DNA of 64,000 bases from Rhodoferax bucti (GCF_005876985.1 NZ_VAHD01000006.1:62001-126000), one strand, 5' to 3'. Positions 28,959 through 40,233 are shown, counted from the first letter of the stretch. Program-made: numbers and translations. Notes: generated from the letters alone by a model not told the origin.

Positions 28959-31900
28959 ATGAACGCTCCCACCTCGCTCAATCACCTTCTCAGCGCCGCA
29001 AATCCGGGCGCTCATGCGCAAGAGCGCATCCGCGAAATTCCGTACAACTACACGTCTTTCTCCGACCGGGAAATCGTGATTCGCTTGTTGGGCTCCCACA
29101 GCTGGGAGTTGCTCAACCAGTTGCGTGGCGAGCGCCAGACCGGCCGCTCCGCCCGCATGCTGTACGAAGTGCTGGGCGATGTCTGGGTGGTGCAGCGCAA
29201 CCCCTATTTGCAGGACGACCTGCTGGACAATCCCAAGCGCCGCGGCCAGTTGGTGGACGCCCTGAACCACCGCCTGTCTGAGGTGGAGAAGCGCCGCACC
29301 CCTGACACCGACCCCGAGCGCGACGCCATGGTTGGCCAGCTGCTGGTGGCGGCCCGCGCCGCCGTCAAGGCATTTGACGCCGCGTTTGTCGAAGTGGCGG
29401 CCCTGCGTAAAAAGACCCAAAAGCTGCTCTACAAGCTCACCGCCAAAGACAACGTCAAGTTCGACGGTCTGAGCCGCGTGAGTCACGTGACCGACGCGAC
29501 CGATTGGCGCGTGGAATATCCTTTTGTGGTGCTGTGCCCGGACTCGGAAGAGGAAATGGCCGGTCTGGTGAAGGGCTGTATCGAACTCGGGCTGACCATC
29601 ATTCCCCGGGGGGGCGGCACCGGCTACACCGGCGGCGCGATTCCACTGACCTGGAAGAGCGTGGTCATCAACACCGAAAAGCTCGAAGCCATGACCGAGG
29701 TGGAGATGAAGCGTCTCCCCGGTTTGGACCGCGATGTGGCCACCGTGTGGTCCGAAGCTGGTGTGGTCACCCAGCGGGTGGCGGATGCGGCCGAGCGCGG
29801 CGGCTATGTGTTTGCAGTGGACCCGACGTCTGCCGAGGCCTCGTGCATAGGCGGCAACATCGCCATGAATGCGGGCGGCAAAAAGGCCGTGCTTTGGGGC
29901 ACGGCGCTGGACAACCTGGCCAGCTGGCGCATGGTGACCCCGCAGGCCGAGTGGCTGGAAGTGACCCGCATCAACCACAACATGGGCAAGATCCATGATG
30001 TGGAGGTGGCCAGCTTCGAGCTGCAGTACTACAAGGCCGATGGCAAAACGCCCATCCGCACAGAGCGGCTGGACATTCCCGGCACCACCTTCCGCAAGGA
30101 AGGCCTGGGCAAGGACGTGACCGACAAGTTCCTGAGCGGCCTGCCCGGCATCCAGAAAGAAGGCACCGACGGCCTGATCACCAGCGCGCGCTGGGTGGTG
30201 CACAAGATGCCGGCTCACACCCGTACGGTGTGCCTGGAGTTTTTCGGCAATGCCAAGGACGCGGTGCCCAGCATCGTGGACATCAAGGACTTCATGTTCG
30301 CCGAGCAAAAGCGCAGCGGCGTGTTGCTGGCCGGCTTGGAGCACCTGGACGACCGTTACCTGAAAGCCGTGGGCTATGCCACCAAGAGCAAGCGTGGCGG
30401 TTTCCCCAAGATGGTGTTGTTCGGCGATATTGCCGGCGACAACGCCGACGATGTGGCCCGCGTCACCAGCGAAGTGGTGCGCTTGGCCAATGGCCGCAGT
30501 GGCGAAGGCTTTGTGGCCATCAGCCCAGAAGCCCGCAAGAAGTTCTGGCTGGACCGCAAACGCACCGCGGCCATCAGCAAGCACACCAACGCCTTCAAGA
30601 TTAATGAAGACGTGGTGATCCCGTTGCCCCGCATGGCGGAGTACACGGACGGCATCGAGCGCATCAACATCGAGCTGAGCCTGCAAAACAAGCTGGCCCT
30701 GTGCGATGCCTTGACCGAATTCTTTGAGCGCAGCGACCTGCCTTTGGGCAAGACGGACGATGCCAACGACATTCCATCGGCTGAGCTGCTGGAAGACCGC
30801 GTGGCGCAGGCCCTGGAGCTGGTGGCGCAGGTGCGTGGCCAGTGGCAGGGCTGGTTGGAGCAGGTGGAGAGCCTGTTCCCCCAGCTGCAAGACCACACGC
30901 TGCGCGCCAGCTGGAAGACCCAGTTGCGCGCGCCGCTGCAAGCCATCTTCACGGGTGCGGCGTTTGACGCCATCCTGGCCGAGTGCACCGCCATTCACAA
31001 GCGCGTGCTCAAAGGCCGCGTCTGGGTGGCGCTGCACATGCACGCCGGTGACGGCAATGTGCACACCAACATTCCCGTCAACAGCGATGACTACGACATG
31101 CTGCAAGCCGCCCATGGCGCGGTCAAACGCATCATGGCGCTGGCCCGTAGTCTGGACGGCGTGATCTCCGGCGAGCACGGCATCGGTATCACCAAGCTGG
31201 AGTTTTTGAGCGAAGCCGAGCTGGCGCCGTTCATTGCCTACAAAGCCAAGGTGGACCCCGAAGGCCGCTTCAACAAAGGTAAGTTGCTACGGAATCAGGA
31301 GCTGCCTGCGCTAGATGGGCAAGGGTTCGCGCCGCATTTGACTGCGGATGGTTCCACCATCTACGCCGATTTGACCAATGCCTACACGCCGTCCTTCGGC
31401 CTCATGGGGCACGAGTCGCTCATCATGCAGCAGAGCGATATTGGCGCGATTGCCGATAGCGTGAAAGACTGCCTGCGCTGCGGCAAGTGCAAACCGGTGT
31501 GCGCCACCCACGTGCCGCGTGCCAACCTGCTCTACAGCCCGCGCAACAAAATTTTGGCGACCTCGCTGCTGGTCGAAGCCTTCCTCTATGAGGAGCAGAC
31601 CCGCCGCGGCATCAGCGTGAAGCACTGGGAAGAGTTTGAAGACGTGGCCGACCACTGCACGGTCTGCCACAAGTGCGAATCGCCCTGCCCGGTGAAGATC
31701 GACTTTGGCGACGTGACCATGAACATGCGCAACTTGTTGCGCAAGATGGGGCAGAAGTCCTTCCGCCCCGGCAACGCGGCGGCCATGTTCTTCCTCAACG
31801 CGACCAACCCGGAAACCATCAAGCTGATGCGCACCGCCATGGTGGGCGTGGGCTTCAAGGCCCAGCGCTTGGCTAACCAGGTCTTGCGCCTGGCGGCGAA

Positions 31901-32909
31901 GAAGCAGACCAACAAACCCCCGGCCTCGGTGGGCACTGCGCCTATCAAGGAGCAGGTGATCCACTTCATCAACAAGAAGATGCCCGGCGGCTTGCCCAAG
32001 AAAACGGCGCGCGCCTTGCTGGACATTGAAGATGCGGATTACGTGCCCATCATCCGCAACCCGAAGTCCACCACTTCGGAAACGGAGGCGGTGTTTTACT
32101 TCCCCGGCTGCGGCTCGGAGCGCCTGTTCAGCCAGGTGGGCTTGGCAACCCAAGCCATGCTCTGGCATGCGGGTGTGCAAACCGTGTTGCCGCCCGGCTA
32201 CCTGTGCTGCGGCTACCCCCAGCGTGGCTCCGGTCAGGCAGACAAGGCCGAGAAAATCATTACCGACAACCGGGTGCTGTTCCACCGTGTGGCTAACACG
32301 CTGAACTACCTGGACATCAAGACGGTGGTAGTGAGCTGCGGTACCTGCTACGACCAGTTGCAGGGCTACGAGTTCGACAAAATCTTCCCCGGCAGCCGCA
32401 TCATCGACATCCACGAGTACCTGCTGGAAAAAGGCATTACGCTGGTGCCCGAGGGCGGTGCGGGTGCGGGTTACCTGTACCACGACCCTTGCCACAGTCC
32501 CATGAAGTTGCAAGACCCGATGAAGACGGTCAAGGCGCTCGTGGGCGATGCGGTGTTGAAGAATGACCGCTGCTGCGGCGAGTCCGGCACGCTGGGCGTG
32601 ACCCGCCCCGACATCTCCACCCAAATCCGCTTCCGCAAGGAAGAAGAGTTGCGCAAGGGAGAAACCGCTTTGCGTGCCCTGACGGCGCCCGAGGGACAGG
32701 CGCCCAAGGCGGAAGGCAATGTGAAGATATTGACCAGTTGCCCGAGCTGCTTGCAAGGCCTGAGCCGCTACGGCAACGACCTGAACAACGGCTTGCTGGA
32801 GGCCGACTACATCGTGGTGGAGATGGCCAACCAGATTCTGGGCAAAGAATGGTTGCCCGAGTACGTGCAAACCGCCAATGCCGGTGGCATTGAGCGCGTG
32901 CTGGTCTAA
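28959..32909 (+). CDS. Large FAD-linked oxidoreductase fused to Fe-S/CCG domains (DUF3683 type)
   Basis: A 1316-residue fusion of a flavin dehydrogenase and an electron-transfer half. The N-terminal about 190 residues fit DUF3683 ([20 protein letters not shown]). The FAD-binding domain of the vanillyl-alcohol oxidase type follows ([36 protein letters not shown]), then the FAD-oxidase C-terminal domain ([27 protein letters not shown]). Two ferredoxin motifs come next ([25 protein letters not shown]), then two CCG domains (YFPGCG with [14 protein letters not shown]). By family it resembles D-lactate/2-hydroxyacid or glycolate dehydrogenases feeding quinone; the substrate is unknown. A half repeat lies near residue 775. 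Confidence 0.9.
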   Translation: MNAPTSLNHLLSAANPGAHAQERIREIPYNYTSFSDREIVIRLLGSHSWELLNQLRGERQTGRSARMLYEVLGDVWVVQRNPYLQDDLLDNPKRRGQLVDALNHRLSEVEKRRTPDTDPERDAMVGQLLVAARAAVKAFDAAFVEVAALRKKTQKLLYKLTAKDNVKFDGLSRVSHVTDATDWRVEYPFVVLCPDSEEEMAGLVKGCIELGLTIIPRGGGTGYTGGAIPLTWKSVVINTEKLEAMTEVEMKRLPGLDRDVATVWSEAGVVTQRVADAAERGGYVFAVDPTSAEASCIGGNIAMNAGGKKAVLWGTALDNLASWRMVTPQAEWLEVTRINHNMGKIHDVEVASFELQYYKADGKTPIRTERLDIPGTTFRKEGLGKDVTDKFLSGLPGIQKEGTDGLITSARWVVHKMPAHTRTVCLEFFGNAKDAVPSIVDIKDFMFAEQKRSGVLLAGLEHLDDRYLKAVGYATKSKRGGFPKMVLFGDIAGDNADDVARVTSEVVRLANGRSGEGFVAISPEARKKFWLDRKRTAAISKHTNAFKINEDVVIPLPRMAEYTDGIERINIELSLQNKLALCDALTEFFERSDLPLGKTDDANDIPSAELLEDRVAQALELVAQVRGQWQGWLEQVESLFPQLQDHTLRASWKTQLRAPLQAIFTGAAFDAILAECTAIHKRVLKGRVWVALHMHAGDGNVHTNIPVNSDDYDMLQAAHGAVKRIMALARSLDGVISGEHGIGITKLEFLSEAELAPFIAYKAKVDPEGRFNKGKLLRNQELPALDGQGFAPHLTADGSTIYADLTNAYTPSFGLMGHESLIMQQSDIGAIADSVKDCLRCGKCKPVCATHVPRANLLYSPRNKILATSLLVEAFLYEEQTRRGISVKHWEEFEDVADHCTVCHKCESPCPVKIDFGDVTMNMRNLLRKMGQKSFRPGNAAAMFFLNATNPETIKLMRTAMVGVGFKAQRLANQVLRLAAKKQTNKPPASVGTAPIKEQVIHFINKKMPGGLPKKTARALLDIEDADYVPIIRNPKSTTSETEAVFYFPGCGSERLFSQVGLATQAMLWHAGVQTVLPPGYLCCGYPQRGSGQADKAEKIITDNRVLFHRVANTLNYLDIKTVVVSCGTCYDQLQGYEFDKIFPGSRIIDIHEYLLEKGITLVPEGGAGAGYLYHDPCHSPMKLQDPMKTVKALVGDAVLKNDRCCGESGTLGVTRPDISTQIRFRKEEELRKGETALRALTAPEGQAPKAEGNVKILTSCPSCLQGLSRYGNDLNNGLLEADYIVVEMANQILGKEWLPEYVQTANAGGIERVLV
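31285..31320 (+). repeat. Partial dispersed element inside the FAD/Fe-S gene
   Basis: GCTACGGAATCAGGAGCTGC followed by CTGCGCTAG matches the left half of the element. The right half is unclear. It encodes the linker between the FAD-oxidase C-terminal domain and the ferredoxin part, where sequence is expected to vary. Confidence 0.45.
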
Positions 32910-32918
32910 GGGGGCGCC

Positions 32919-33332
32919 ATGGCTGGTTTGACCGCTGGAGCGCCCACACCGCAAGACATCACCGTCCACGGCCAGAGCCGCGTACTGGAAGTGGGCTTCT
33001 CGGATGGGGCGCGCTTTCGCATTCCGTTTGAGTTGATGCGGGTCTACTCGCCCTCTGCGGAGGTGCAGGGCCATGGCCCGGGGCAAGAAACCCTGCAAAC
33101 CGGCAAGCGCGATGTGGAGCTGGAAGCACTGGACCCGGTAGGCAACTACGCGGTGCAGCCCCGCTTCTCAGACGGCCATGACACCGGCATCTATACCTGG
33201 GACTACCTGTACTTTTTGGGTTCCCAGCAGGCGCGCCTGTGGCAGGATTACGAAAACAAGCTGAAAGCTGCGGGCGTGGAGCGCGATGCGGTGATGGCGC
33301 CCAAGGGTGGTCATAGCTGCGCGAGCCATTGA
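32919..33332 (+). CDS. DUF971 protein (gamma-butyrobetaine hydroxylase-like N-terminal fold)
   Basis: A 137-residue single-domain protein with the DUF971 pattern: ITVHGQSRVLEVGFSDGARF, RIPFELMRVYSPSAEVQGHG and GHDTGIYTWDYLYFLG. In bacteria the domain often stands alone next to ubiE or Fe-S/quinone genes; no reaction is established. It starts 9 bases after the FAD/Fe-S gene, so it could be cotranscribed with it, and ubiE follows after 82 bases containing a repeat. The last codons (SCASH) may be repeat-derived. Confidence 0.85.
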   Translation: MAGLTAGAPTPQDITVHGQSRVLEVGFSDGARFRIPFELMRVYSPSAEVQGHGPGQETLQTGKRDVELEALDPVGNYAVQPRFSDGHDTGIYTWDYLYFLGSQQARLWQDYENKLKAAGVERDAVMAPKGGHSCASH

Positions 33333-33349
33333 TTTTCCAGCATCGGATT

Positions 33350-33405
33350 GCTATTGTTTCAGGAGCTGCTGGCGCACATTCCACAAGCGCTAGAGCCCAA
33401 TTTGA
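33350..33405 (+). repeat. Dispersed palindromic element upstream of ubiE
   Basis: The full copy reads GCTATTGTTTCAGGAGCTGC, TGGCGCA, then AAGCGCTAGAGCCC and AATTTG. It fills most of the gap between the DUF971 gene and ubiE. An extra half-like TCATAGCTGCGCGAGC lies just upstream at 33311. Confidence 0.8.
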
Positions 33406-33414
33406 CTAAAAAAT

Positions 33415-34146
33415 ATGAGCACTACCCATTTCGGTTTCAAGTCGGTTGATGAGGCGGAGAAGGCGCGCCACGTACGCGGCGTGTTTGACTCGGTCGCCCC
33501 CAAGTACGACTTGATGAACGACCTGATGTCGGCCGGCCTGCACCGCGCCTGGAAGGCTTACACCGTGTTGGTGGCCAACCTCAAAGAGGGCGACAAGGCC
33601 CTGGACATCGCCGGTGGCACGGGCGACTTGGCCATGGCGTTCTCCAAAAAAGTCGGCAAATCCGGCCAGGTGGTGCACACCGATATCAATGAGGCCATGC
33701 TCTCCACCGGCCGCAACCGCCTGCTGGATGCCGGCATTGTGTTGCCAACCCTGGTGTGCGATGCGGAGAAGCTGCCTTTCCCTGACAACTACTTCAACGT
33801 GGTCAGCGTGGCCTTCGGCCTGCGCAACATGACGCACAAAGACGTGGCGTTGGCAGAAATGCAACGGGTCTTGAAGCCCGGCGGCAAGCTGCTGGTGCTG
33901 GAGTTTTCCAAGGTGGCGCCACCCCTGGAGAAGGTGTACGACTGGTATTCCTTCAAGGTGTTGCCGCGTTTGGGCAAGCTGATCGCCGGAGATGACGCCA
34001 GTTACCGCTATCTGGCCGAGTCCATCCGCATGCACCCGGGTCAACAAGAGCTAAAGACCCTCATGCACAAAGTGGGCTTTGGTCATGTGGACTATCACAA
34101 TTTGACTGGCGGCATTGCCGCCTTGCATGTTGGAATCAAGTGCTGA
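33415..34146 (+). CDS. ubiE: Ubiquinone/menaquinone C-methyltransferase
   Basis: SAM-dependent methyltransferase that methylates the ubiquinone ring intermediate. It begins [20 protein letters not shown], then [20 protein letters not shown] loop [11 protein letters not shown] and [17 protein letters not shown]. The length of 243 residues is normal. It heads the run ubiE, Tim44-like, ubiJ, ubiB on one strand with small gaps, so a single ubiquinone operon is likely. Confidence 0.96.
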   Translation: MSTTHFGFKSVDEAEKARHVRGVFDSVAPKYDLMNDLMSAGLHRAWKAYTVLVANLKEGDKALDIAGGTGDLAMAFSKKVGKSGQVVHTDINEAMLSTGRNRLLDAGIVLPTLVCDAEKLPFPDNYFNVVSVAFGLRNMTHKDVALAEMQRVLKPGGKLLVLEFSKVAPPLEKVYDWYSFKVLPRLGKLIAGDDASYRYLAESIRMHPGQQELKTLMHKVGFGHVDYHNLTGGIAALHVGIKC

Positions 34147-34171
34147 GATCACAAAAAACTTGGAGACGCAC

Positions 34172-35158
34172 ATGAAAATTTGGGCATTGGCTTTGACACT
34201 GGCGCTGACCCTGACGGGTTTTGACGCAGAGGCTGCCCGTCGCCTGGGCGGGGGCAAGTCGTTCGGCAAGCAGTCGAGCAATGTGACGCAGCGCGAAGCC
34301 GCGACCCCTGCGGCGCCCGGCGCTCCTGCGCAAAGCGTCAACAACACGGCGGCCAAACCCGCACCGGCGGCTGCGCCTGCCGCAGCCCAGGCGCCCAAGC
34401 GCCCGTGGGGCGCGATGTTGGGTGGTTTGGCAGCCGGCCTGGGCCTGGCCTGGCTGGCCCACTCGCTCGGCATGGGCGAAGCGTTCGGCAATATGTTGAT
34501 GTTCGGCTTGCTGGCACTGGGTGTGATGATGCTGATTGGCATGTTCATGCGCAGCCGCAAGCCGGTAGCGCAAGCCCCCTCGCCATTCGCCTTTCAGGGC
34601 GCTGGCCCGGCACCCGTGCAGGATGTGAAGCAGTACCGTGCGGAAAATGTGGGCAACGATGCGTCGGCCCGTCCGTGGGAGCGTGGCAGCATGGCCTTTG
34701 AGGCGCCTCAGCCGCCTGCCAATGGCGGCTCCATCATCGGCTCCGCCTTGATGGGTTCGCAAACCTGGGGCGTGCCTGCCGGTTTTGACACCGAAGGCTT
34801 CCTCAAGTCGGCCAAAACTAATTTTGTGACCCTGCAAGCGGCGTGGGACCGTGCGGATGTGGCCGCCCTGCGCGCCATGATGACCGACGACATGACCCGC
34901 GAAATCCAGACCCAACTGGCGGAGCGCGAGGCCCACACTGGTGCAGGCGCCAACCAGACGGATGTGGTGATGATCGAAGCCCGTTTGCTGGGCATTGAAG
35001 AGCTGCCTGATGAGTACATGGCCAGCGTGGAGTTCTCCGGCATGATCCGCGAAGAGCCCTCGGCCGGGCCCAGCCCGTTCCGCGAGGTCTGGAACATGAC
35101 CAAAGCCAAAAACGGCAGCAGCGGTTGGTTGGTGGCGGGTGTGCAGGCCCTGCAATAA
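34172..35158 (+). CDS. Tim44-like domain protein within the ubiquinone operon
   Basis: A 328-residue protein. The signal peptide is at residues 1-21 (IWALALTLALTLTGFDAEA), then a low-complexity Ala/Pro linker, two membrane segments at about 85-130 (MLGGLAAGLGLAWLAHSLGM, LMFGLLALGVMMLIGMFM). The C-terminal Tim44-like fold starts near residue 205 (GFDTEGFLKSAKTNFVTLQA). The mitochondrial relative tethers import motors; the bacterial role is unknown. ATG 34172 follows TTGGAGA and gives the signal peptide. Its place between ubiE and ubiJ recurs in betaproteobacteria. Confidence 0.85.
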   Translation: MKIWALALTLALTLTGFDAEAARRLGGGKSFGKQSSNVTQREAATPAAPGAPAQSVNNTAAKPAPAAAPAAAQAPKRPWGAMLGGLAAGLGLAWLAHSLGMGEAFGNMLMFGLLALGVMMLIGMFMRSRKPVAQAPSPFAFQGAGPAPVQDVKQYRAENVGNDASARPWERGSMAFEAPQPPANGGSIIGSALMGSQTWGVPAGFDTEGFLKSAKTNFVTLQAAWDRADVAALRAMMTDDMTREIQTQLAEREAHTGAGANQTDVVMIEARLLGIEELPDEYMASVEFSGMIREEPSAGPSPFREVWNMTKAKNGSSGWLVAGVQALQ

Positions 35159-35192
35159 AGCCGGTCATTTTTCAGGAAGATAATGGGGGACT

Positions 35193-35747
35193 ATGGCAAC
35201 ACAGTCCCCCTTTTCCATGCTGGAAGGCCTCTTCCAGAACCTCCCTCTCCCTTTAACGCCTCCCGCTTGGGCGGTAGAAGAAAGCCACCGTCGAGTCGTG
35301 CTTCTGCTCAACCACGTGTTGCAGCAAGAGCCGCAAGCCACCGAGCGCTTGGCACGTCAGAAGGGCCGTGTGATTCATACCCAGTGGCGTGAGTTCAGCT
35401 TCCGGGTACAGGCCACACCTGCCGGTTTGCTGGACCTGGCCGGTGCGGATGCCACGCCGGACCTGACACTCACCGTGACCGAAGAATCTCCTTTTGCGAT
35501 TGCGCAAGCCGTCATGCAGGGCGCCAAGCCCTCGGTGCGGATTGAGGGCGATGTCCAGCTGGCGGCCGAAGTGAATTGGCTGGCCGACCATGTGCGCTGG
35601 GATGTGGAGGAAGACCTCTCCAAAATCATGGGGGATGCGCCCGCGCACATGCTGATGCAAACCTGCCGTACTGTGGGCCAGGCCTTGCAACAGTTTGTGG
35701 GCAGCAAGCGCCCGGCAGCGGCGGAATCCAGCGCCAAAGCCCCATGA
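35193..35747 (+). CDS. ubiJ: Ubiquinone biosynthesis accessory factor with SCP2 domain
   Basis: A 184-residue protein carrying an SCP2 lipid-binding fold ([54 protein letters not shown]). UbiJ in E. coli helps assemble the soluble Ubi complex by binding the polyprenyl intermediates. The stop overlaps the ubiB start in ATGA, exactly as expected for ubiE-ubiJ-ubiB clusters. Confidence 0.9.
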   Translation: MATQSPFSMLEGLFQNLPLPLTPPAWAVEESHRRVVLLLNHVLQQEPQATERLARQKGRVIHTQWREFSFRVQATPAGLLDLAGADATPDLTLTVTEESPFAIAQAVMQGAKPSVRIEGDVQLAAEVNWLADHVRWDVEEDLSKIMGDAPAHMLMQTCRTVGQALQQFVGSKRPAAAESSAKAP

Positions 35748-37309
35748 GCCGCCTCGGCCGCGGCCTGTTCATTGTCTGGGTCGTCCTGCGCTACGGGCTG
35801 GACGAGCTGGTGCTCACCAGCTTCCAGAAGCCCTGGTTGCGTTTGATTGCGCGCATCGTATCCATAGGCCGCTCTCTGGATGAGCCGCGCGGTCAGCGTT
35901 TGCGCGAAGCGCTGGAGCGGCTGGGGCCGATTTTTGTGAAGTTCGGGCAGGTGCTCTCCACCCGCCGCGATTTGCTGCCGCTGGACATCGCCAACGAGCT
36001 GGCGAAGCTGCAAGATCGTGTGCCACCGTTTGACTCTGCCGTGGCCGTAGCCACTATTGAGCGCGCTTTGGGCAAGCCGGTGGCTGAAATTTTTGTGTCC
36101 TTCGAGCGCACGCCGGTGGCCAGTGCGTCGATTGCGCAGGTGCACTTTGCGGTGTTGCGCGACCGGAACGGGCGTGAGCGGGAGGTGGCCGTCAAAGTGC
36201 TGCGCCCTGACATGCTGGGCGTGATCGACAAAGATTTGGCGCTCATGCGCATGATGGCCGGCTGGGTCGAAGGGCTGTCCACCGACGGCAAGCGCCTCAA
36301 ACCCCGCGAGGTGGTGGCCGAGTTTGACAAATACCTGCACGACGAGCTGGACCTGGTGCGCGAAGCCTCCAGTGCCGCGCAACTGCGCCGCAACATGGAG
36401 GGGCTCGATCTGGTGCTCATTCCCGAGATGTTGTGGGACTACTGCACTACCGAAGTGCTGGTCATGGAGCGCATGCATGGTGTGCCCATCAGCCAGATTG
36501 GCAAGCTCCGCGCGGCTGGGGTGGATGTGCCCAAGCTGGCGCGCGATGGCGTGACCCTGTTTTTTACCCAGGTGTTCCGCGACGGGTTTTTCCATGCCGA
36601 TATGCACCCGGGCAACATCCAGGTCAGTCTGGCGCCGGAGACGTTTGGTCGCTACATCTCCTTGGATTTCGGCATCGTCGGCACCTTGACCGAGGTGGAC
36701 AAGGAGTACCTGGCACAGAACTTTGTGGCCTTCTTCCGCCGTGACTACAAGCGCGTGGCCGAGCTGCACATCGAGTCCGGCTGGGTGCCTGCGGCCACCC
36801 GGGTGGATGAGCTGGAAGCCGCCGTTCGCGCCGTGTGTGAGCCTTACTTTGACCGGCCGCTCAAGGAAATCTCGCTGGGCATGGTGCTCATGCGCCTGTT
36901 CCAGACCTCGCGCCGTTTCCAGGTGGAAATCCAGCCGCAACTCGTGTTGCTGCAAAAAACGCTGCTCAATATCGAAGGCCTGGGCCGTGATCTGGACCCC
37001 GATCTTGATCTCTGGGCGACCGCCAAACCCTTCCTAGAGCAGTGGATGCTGCAGCAAGTGGGTCCCCAGCGTTTGATTCACGACCTCAAGGCGCAGGCTC
37101 CGCGCTACGCCAAGTTGCTGCCCGAGTTGCCCGGTTTGCTGCACCAGTATTTGCAGCGCCGCAACGGAGGTAGTGACGATGTGATGCGTGAGCTGCTGCA
37201 AGAGCAAAAGCGCACCAACCGCTTGTTGCAAACGCTGGTAGCGGTCGTCATCGGCTTCTCGGTGGGTTTGGTGCTGGTGCAGCTCTGGGCGCGTATCCGC
37301 TGGTTTTGA
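35744..37309 (+). CDS. ubiB: Ubiquinone biosynthesis kinase-like protein
   Basis: 521-residue atypical protein-kinase-like ATPase required for ubiquinone synthesis and perhaps precursor extraction from the membrane. The KxGQ motif is in [17 protein letters not shown], with [20 protein letters not shown] and LDFGIVG as kinase-like catalytic blocks. A C-terminal membrane anchor is [18 protein letters not shown]. The start at 35744 ([20 protein letters not shown]) is set by coupling with ubiJ and by family length; the frame is open upstream. Confidence 0.96.
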   Translation: MSRLGRGLFIVWVVLRYGLDELVLTSFQKPWLRLIARIVSIGRSLDEPRGQRLREALERLGPIFVKFGQVLSTRRDLLPLDIANELAKLQDRVPPFDSAVAVATIERALGKPVAEIFVSFERTPVASASIAQVHFAVLRDRNGREREVAVKVLRPDMLGVIDKDLALMRMMAGWVEGLSTDGKRLKPREVVAEFDKYLHDELDLVREASSAAQLRRNMEGLDLVLIPEMLWDYCTTEVLVMERMHGVPISQIGKLRAAGVDVPKLARDGVTLFFTQVFRDGFFHADMHPGNIQVSLAPETFGRYISLDFGIVGTLTEVDKEYLAQNFVAFFRRDYKRVAELHIESGWVPAATRVDELEAAVRAVCEPYFDRPLKEISLGMVLMRLFQTSRRFQVEIQPQLVLLQKTLLNIEGLGRDLDPDLDLWATAKPFLEQWMLQQVGPQRLIHDLKAQAPRYAKLLPELPGLLHQYLQRRNGGSDDVMRELLQEQKRTNRLLQTLVAVVIGFSVGLVLVQLWARIRWF

Positions 37310-37361
37310 TCGCACACCTATAATTGAGGGTTTTGCAACTTCAGGTCTGAGCACTACTTCC

Positions 37362-37673
37362 ATGCCCATTTACGCCTACAAATGCGAGTCCTGCGGGTTT
37401 GCCAAGGATGTACTGCAGAAAATCTCCGACGCCCCGCTGCAAGACTGCCCCCAGTGCAACGCCCCCGCGTTCAAAAAACAACTCACTGCAGCTGGTTTCC
37501 AGCTCAAGGGTTCCGGTTGGTATGTGACCGATTTCAAGGGAGGCAGTGCCCCCGCGACCGGTGTGGCGCCCGCCACTGGCGACAGCGCAGCCGCTAAAAC
37601 GGAAACCAAAGCGGAAACGCCGGCGGCTGCACCTGTACCCGCCGCACCCAGCACCCCGTCATCCACCACCTGA
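37362..37673 (+). CDS. FmdB family zinc-ribbon protein
   Basis: A 103-residue protein with the FmdB/CxxC regulatory-type zinc ribbon at residues 1-41 (MPIYAYKCESCG, CPQC) and SAGFQLKGSGWY-like continuation (GFQLKGSGWYVTDF). The C-terminal half is an Ala/Pro/Thr-rich tail. The function is not established. TATAAT at 37319-37324 could be a -10 box for this gene and the following DUF502-aspS, though no good -35 is visible. Confidence 0.85.
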   Translation: MPIYAYKCESCGFAKDVLQKISDAPLQDCPQCNAPAFKKQLTAAGFQLKGSGWYVTDFKGGSAPATGVAPATGDSAAAKTETKAETPAAAPVPAAPSTPSSTT

Positions 37674-37685
37674 AGCGGAGCACCT

Positions 37686-38336
37686 GTGCCCATTAAAAAA
37701 TACCTGCTCACCGGCCTGATGGTTTGGTTGCCCTTGGCAATCACCATTTGGGTCCTGCTATGGCTGGTCGGTTTGCTGGATGCCGTGTTTGCCGGCTTCC
37801 TGAGTGGCGTGGCGGCAGTAACCCCCATCACCTCTGCCCCCACGATTGAGCGGCTGCACAGCATTCCCGGCCTCGGGGTGGTGTTGGTGTTCGCGGCTTT
37901 GCTGGTCACGGGCGCATTGGTGTCCAACGTTGCAGGTCGCTGGTGGGTGAAGCAGTGGGACAAGTTGTTTACCAACATTCCCATTGTCAAATCCATCTAC
38001 AACAGCGTGAAGAAGGTGTCTGACACCTTGTTTTCCAGCAATGGCAATGCCTTTCGTACGGCCCTGTTGATCCAGTACCCCCGCGAGGGCAGTTGGACCA
38101 TCGGTTTCCAGACCGGTACGCCCGGTGGCGAAGTGGCGACCCATTTGGGCGAAGACTTTGTGAGCGTGTATGTGCCGACCACACCCAACCCGACCAGTGG
38201 TTTCTTCCTGATGCTGCCGCGCAAGGACGTGGTCGAGCTCGACATGAGCGTAGATGAGGCGCTGACCTACGTCATCTCCATGGGTTCGGTGGCGCCCAGT
38301 GCCCACGTCCCCGCGGCGCCTGCGGCAAGCAAATAA
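37686..38336 (+). CDS. DUF502 family inner-membrane protein
   Basis: A 216-residue protein with two membrane helices (LLTGLMVWLPLAITIWVLLW and VVLVFAALLVTGALVSNVAG), then a conserved cytosolic part (NIPIVKSIYNSVKKVSDTLF, FVSVYVPTTPNPTSGFFLML). The function is unknown. The start is GTG at 37686, 12 bases after the fmdB-like gene. The fmdB-like, DUF502, aspS order is common in betaproteobacteria. Confidence 0.88.
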   Translation: MPIKKYLLTGLMVWLPLAITIWVLLWLVGLLDAVFAGFLSGVAAVTPITSAPTIERLHSIPGLGVVLVFAALLVTGALVSNVAGRWWVKQWDKLFTNIPIVKSIYNSVKKVSDTLFSSNGNAFRTALLIQYPREGSWTIGFQTGTPGGEVATHLGEDFVSVYVPTTPNPTSGFFLMLPRKDVVELDMSVDEALTYVISMGSVAPSAHVPAAPAASK

Positions 38337-38349
38337 CTTATTACTAACC

Positions 38350-38368
38350 CGCTGCACCCGGTGCAGCG
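38350..38368. repeat. Short inverted repeat upstream of aspS
   Basis: CGCTGCAC and GTGCAGCG are perfect 8-bp arms around CCG, 15 bases before the aspS start. It has no T-run; it may be a leader hairpin or operator. Confidence 0.4.
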
Positions 38369-38383
38369 AATTGAAAGCACTCT

Positions 38384-40198
38384 ATGGCTATGCGTTCTCA
38401 TTACTGCGGTCTCGTGACCGAAGCCCTGTTGGGCCAAACCGTGACCCTGTGTGGTTGGGTCAATCGTCGTCGTGACCACGGTGGCGTGATTTTTGTGGAT
38501 GTACGTGACCGCGAAGGCTATGTGCAAGTGGTGTGTGATCCCGACCGCGCCGACATGTTCAAGGTGGCCGAAGACATCCGCAATGAGTACTGCGTGCAGA
38601 TCAAGGGTCTGGTGCGTGCGCGTCCCGAAGGCACCACCAACGACAGCCTCAAGAGCGGCAAGATTGAAGTGTTGTGCCACGAACTGACGGTGCTGAACGC
38701 CTCGGTCACCCCTCCGTTCCAGATTGACGAAGACAACCTGTCTGAAACCACCCGCTTGACCCACCGCGTGTTGGATCTGCGCCGTCCTTACATGCAGAAC
38801 AACCTGATGTTGCGGTACCGCGTGGCGATGGAAGTGCGCAAGTTCCTGGATGCCAACGGTTTTGTGGATATCGAAACTCCCATGCTTACCAAGAGCACGC
38901 CCGAAGGTGCGCGCGACTACCTGGTGCCCAGCCGGGTGCACGATGGCCAGTTCTTCGCTTTGCCCCAGTCGCCCCAGTTGTTCAAGCAGCTGTTGATGGT
39001 GGCGGGTTTCGATCGCTACTACCAGATCACCAAGTGCTTCCGCGATGAAGACTTGCGCGCGGACCGCCAGCCTGAATTCACCCAGATTGATATCGAGACC
39101 TCTTTCCTGACCGAGGAAGACATCCGTGACATGTTCCAAGGCATGATCACCACCGTGTTCAAAAACACCATCGGTGTGGACTTGGGCGAGTTCCCGGTCA
39201 TGACCTACCAGGACGCCGCCCGCCTGTACGGCTCCGACAAGCCTGACTTGCGTGTGAACTTGCAATTCGCTGAGCTGACGGATGTCATGAAGGACGTGGA
39301 CTTCAAGGTGTTCTCCGGCGCAGCCACCATGAAGGGCGGCCGTGTGGTGGCCTTGCGCGTGCCCGGCGGTTCTGCAGAAAACGGTGGCATCAGCCGCGGT
39401 GAAATCGACGCGTACACCGAGTTCGTCAAGATCTACGGCGCCAAGGGCTTGGCCTATATCCGCGTGAACGACCTGTCCAAGGGCCGTGATGGCTTGCAAA
39501 GCCCTATCGTGAAAAACATCCACGATGTCGCTTTGGCTGCAGTGCTGGAGCGCACCAGTGCCCAGAACGGCGACCTGATTTTCTTCGGCGCAGACAAAGA
39601 GAAGATCGTCAACGACGCGATCGGTGCCCTGCGCATCAAGATCGGCCATAGCGAATTCGGCAAGAAAAACGGCTTGTTTGAAGCCGGTTGGAAGCCGTTG
39701 TGGGTGGTCGACTTCCCGATGTTTGAATACGACGAGGAAAGCCAGCGTTACACCGCCGTGCACCACCCCTTCACCGCGCCCAAGGAAGGGCATGAGGACT
39801 GGATGGTCACCGCGCCTGAAAAGTGCATTTCCCAAGGCTACGACATGGTCTTGAATGGCTGGGAAATGGGCGGCGGCTCGGTCCGTATCCACCGCGCTGA
39901 TGTGCAGCAAAAGGTGTTCGATGCCTTGAAGATCACCCCTGAAGAAGCCCAACTCAAGTTCGGCTTCCTGCTGGACGCTTTGCAATACGGCGCGCCACCC
40001 CACGGTGGTCTGGCCTTCGGCCTGGACCGTATCGTCACGCTGATGACGGGTGCCGAGTCCATCCGTGACGTGATTGCCTTCCCCAAGACCCAGCGTGCCC
40101 AGTGCTTGTTGACTCAAGCCCCCAGCCCGGTGGATGAGAAGCAACTGCGCGAATTGCACATCCGCTTGCGCAACGTGGACTTGGCCAAAACGGCCTGA
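38384..40198 (+). CDS. aspS: Aspartyl-tRNA synthetase
   Basis: Class IIb synthetase. The N-terminal OB-fold anticodon domain is [20 protein letters not shown]. The catalytic core has [20 protein letters not shown] (motif 1), [20 protein letters not shown] (motif 2) and [13 protein letters not shown] (motif 3), with the bacterial GAD insertion domain between motifs 2 and 3. The length of 604 residues is normal. Whether it also charges tRNA-Asn cannot be judged from sequence alone. Confidence 0.97.
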   Translation: MAMRSHYCGLVTEALLGQTVTLCGWVNRRRDHGGVIFVDVRDREGYVQVVCDPDRADMFKVAEDIRNEYCVQIKGLVRARPEGTTNDSLKSGKIEVLCHELTVLNASVTPPFQIDEDNLSETTRLTHRVLDLRRPYMQNNLMLRYRVAMEVRKFLDANGFVDIETPMLTKSTPEGARDYLVPSRVHDGQFFALPQSPQLFKQLLMVAGFDRYYQITKCFRDEDLRADRQPEFTQIDIETSFLTEEDIRDMFQGMITTVFKNTIGVDLGEFPVMTYQDAARLYGSDKPDLRVNLQFAELTDVMKDVDFKVFSGAATMKGGRVVALRVPGGSAENGGISRGEIDAYTEFVKIYGAKGLAYIRVNDLSKGRDGLQSPIVKNIHDVALAAVLERTSAQNGDLIFFGADKEKIVNDAIGALRIKIGHSEFGKKNGLFEAGWKPLWVVDFPMFEYDEESQRYTAVHHPFTAPKEGHEDWMVTAPEKCISQGYDMVLNGWEMGGGSVRIHRADVQQKVFDALKITPEEAQLKFGFLLDALQYGAPPHGGLAFGLDRIVTLMTGAESIRDVIAFPKTQRAQCLLTQAPSPVDEKQLRELHIRLRNVDLAKTA

Positions 40199-40233
40199 GA
40201 CGCACAGACCCTTCGCAGGGGTGATGCACAATG

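Noticed and set aside
28947..31178. Very long open frame (over 740 codons) antisense to the FAD/Fe-S gene
   Set aside because: It mirrors the sense codons of a clear gene, has His/Gly/Val-rich shadow composition, no recognisable domain and no ribosome site. Similar antisense frames at 726-1712, 10773-12269, 13387-14889, 35375-36955 and 38267-40291 are rejected for the same reason.
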